The position numbers and the translations under genes are program-made. A stretch of 5,828 nt of DNA from Anaerolineae bacterium. GTDB lineage: Bacteria > Chloroflexota > Anaerolineae > Aggregatilineales > Phototrophicaceae. Below the pieces are notes generated by a model. That model was not told the DNA's origin. It saw nothing but the letters and a program-made list of their open reading frames with translations, and made no database searches. The stretch is taken from NCBI GenBank assembly GCA_014379235.1, contig JACMMD010000130.1, positions 1 through 5,828 of the forward strand. Direction: 5' to 3'. This document shows, one piece after another, positions 4,629-5,828 of the stretch (position 1 is the stretch's first letter; each line of letters opens with the position of its first letter).

Positions 4629-5828
4629 ATGAAAAACTTCGCACTTACGTTAGTGACCTTACTTGCGTTTACATCCGCCGCCATCGTGCTGGCCCAGTCC
4701 GAGGACGACGCGGTTGCGCCCGTAACCGTGGCCGCCGAAACCGCCGTCACGCCCGCGAATAACGCCAACGGCGTTACACTGTGGCTGCATCCGACGACGC
4801 CGGAACAGAGCGCCGTCATCGGCACCGATGAGGACGGCGGTATCGTCGTCTACGATCTTGACGGCGAACAGCTTCAATACCTGCCTGATGGCGAAATCAC
4901 CAATCTCGATTTGCGCTACAACTTTCCACTCAATGACGACGAGATGGTGACGCTGCTCACCGCCGTCAGCCAGAGCGATAACACGCTGCTGGCATACACC
5001 ATCGACGCCGATACCCGTGAACTGACGCAGGTCGCCAGCATCGAGACCAATATCCCGGTGACGGGTCTGTGCATGTATCACAGCCCACTGAGCGGCAAAT
5101 TTTACGCCATCGTCAACAGTGAAGAGGGCGACGTGCAGCAGTGGGAAATCACCAGCGATGATGGCACAGTGAGCGGCGAAATCCTGCGCGAGTTCAGCGT
5201 TGGCTCGGAAACCGAAGGCTGCGTAGCCGATGACGAATTAGGGCATTTGTATATCGCTGAGGAAGAATTGGCCATCTGGAAGTACGGCGCGGAGCCAGAA
5301 AACGGCAGCAGTCGCAGCATTCTCGATATGGTCGGCGGTCACATCCCCGAACAGGTTGAAGGGCTGACGCTTTACTATGGTGCGGATGGCACAGGTTATC
5401 TCATCGGCGCGAGTGACAGCGACAGCACCTACCTTGTCTACCGCCGCGAAGGGGATAACGAGTACGTCGGCAGGTTTTCGGTGGTGGCCGGCGAGGGCAT
5501 TGACGGCGCGGACGAGAGCAACGGCATCGACGTGACCAATATGCCGCTTGGCGAGGCTTACCCCGAAGGCTTGTTCGTTGCATCCGATGACAGCAATACA
5601 GACCCCGACGATGATACAAATTTCAAGCTGGTTTCGTGGGGTGATATCGCCGCCGCGCTTGAGCTTATGGCAGACACGGGCCACGACCCGCGTATGATCG
5701 GCATGGGGGCGGACGCTACGGCGTCCGCCGCCACCTTCAACCCGAATACCAATGTGGTTTCGGTGTTCGCCAGCGCCGAGACGCAGCCCGTCCCTAACCG
5801 TACCGATGCCGCCGACGACCCCGCTATC
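4629..5828 (+). CDS. Secreted beta-propeller phytase, dual-domain, 3' end cut off
   Basis: Beta-propeller phytases are calcium-dependent enzymes that remove phosphates from phytate outside the membrane. Residues 1-22 are a Sec signal peptide (cut after VLA, no lipobox). Domain 1 covers about 30-350 and aligns along its length with Bacillus phytase: NLDLRYNFPL (92-101), LCMYHS (147-152), SETEGCVADDELGHLYIAEE (193-212), VEGLTLYYGADGTGYL (243-258), NGIDVTN (298-304), YPEGLFVA (311-318) and NFKLVSW (331-337). At its front, NGVTLW (47-52) replaces the DDPAIW motif, and the basic residues of TNKKSG, NRS and TGKEG in Bacillus are replaced by TDEDGG (66-71), SQSD (114-117) and NSEEG (163-167). After a linker (about 350-375), SAETQPV (382-388) and DDPAI (396-400) open a second domain that continues beyond the window. 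Domain 1 is probably poorly active or inactive on its own; domain 2 is probably the catalytic one. The gene diverges from the sugar importer. Confidence 0.92.
   Translation, partial: MKNFALTLVTLLAFTSAAIVLAQSEDDAVAPVTVAAETAVTPANNANGVTLWLHPTTPEQSAVIGTDEDGGIVVYDLDGEQLQYLPDGEITNLDLRYNFPLNDDEMVTLLTAVSQSDNTLLAYTIDADTRELTQVASIETNIPVTGLCMYHSPLSGKFYAIVNSEEGDVQQWEITSDDGTVSGEILREFSVGSETEGCVADDELGHLYIAEEELAIWKYGAEPENGSSRSILDMVGGHIPEQVEGLTLYYGADGTGYLIGASDSDSTYLVYRREGDNEYVGRFSVVAGEGIDGADESNGIDVTNMPLGEAYPEGLFVASDDSNTDPDDDTNFKLVSWGDIAAALELMADTGHDPRMIGMGADATASAATFNPNTNVVSVFASAETQPVPNRTDAADDPAI
5708..5729. repeat. Hairpin palindrome inside the phytase inter-domain linker
   Basis: GGCGGACGC (5708-5716) and GCGTCCGCC (5721-5729) are perfect 9-base arms with a TACG loop. 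Preceding Gs give a left edge GGGGGC like that of the intergenic palindromes. It is read in frame as part of GMGADATASAAT, at residues about 358-369, in the stretch joining the two phytase domains. It is either an in-frame insertion of a palindromic repeat or a chance GC-rich hairpin. Confidence 0.6.

Noticed and set aside
4659..5081. Open frame of 140 codons on the minus strand inside the phytase gene
   Set aside because: Antisense to the recognisable phytase; the His/Gly/Asp-rich translation mirrors the codons of the real gene.
5238..5684. Open frame of 148 codons on the minus strand inside the phytase gene
   Set aside because: Antisense to conserved propeller motifs of the phytase; no family resemblance and no ribosome site seen.

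Overview
The window looks like a chromosomal piece of a moderately GC-rich bacterium, most plausibly a member of Chloroflexota (Anaerolineae-like). This rests on the gene content, the style of the Sec signal peptides and the intergenic palindromes with GTAGGGGC/GCCCCTAC ends. It is an inference from pattern memory; no rRNA or marker gene is present. Sampled 60-base stretches are about 60-63% GC, except in one gene, the CadD-like transporter, where they are about 43-45%.

Positions 1-4416 are read on the minus strand and encode a sugar-type (CUT2/ribose-like) ABC importer in the order permease (4416-3442), CadD-family cation transporter (3425-2802), periplasmic-binding-type solute receptor (2714-1590) and double-domain ATPase (1384 to beyond position 1, missing about 40 C-terminal residues). 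The CadD-like gene follows the permease stop by only 16 bases but has a clearly different base composition, so it looks like a foreign gene inserted into the transporter locus. A good sigma70-type promoter precedes the permease (TTGACA-17-TAAAAT). A second one lies between the CadD-like gene and the receptor gene, and its spacer and -10 box carry a perfect 14-bp palindrome of LacI-family operator type. The 205-base gap between receptor and ATPase is filled with hairpin-forming palindromes whose ends are alike and whose cores differ but remain self-complementary.

Positions 4417-4628 are a shared divergent upstream region. From 4629 to the end the plus strand encodes a secreted beta-propeller phytase with an N-terminal signal peptide. 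The first propeller domain is complete in length but has lost the DDPAIW-type motif and several basic residues that bind phosphate in Bacillus phytases. A second phytase domain starts at the very end of the window with an intact DDPAI motif. The gene therefore appears to be a dual-domain phytase with a degenerate first domain and a probably active second one. A 22-base hairpin of the same general style as the intergenic palindromes is embedded in the coding sequence at the linker between the two domains.

Together, an exported phytase and a divergent sugar importer suggest a locus for scavenging phosphate and perhaps an inositol-type polyol from phytate. The transporter's substrate cannot be read from sequence alone. 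The remaining open reading frames on either strand overlap these genes and appear to be shadows.
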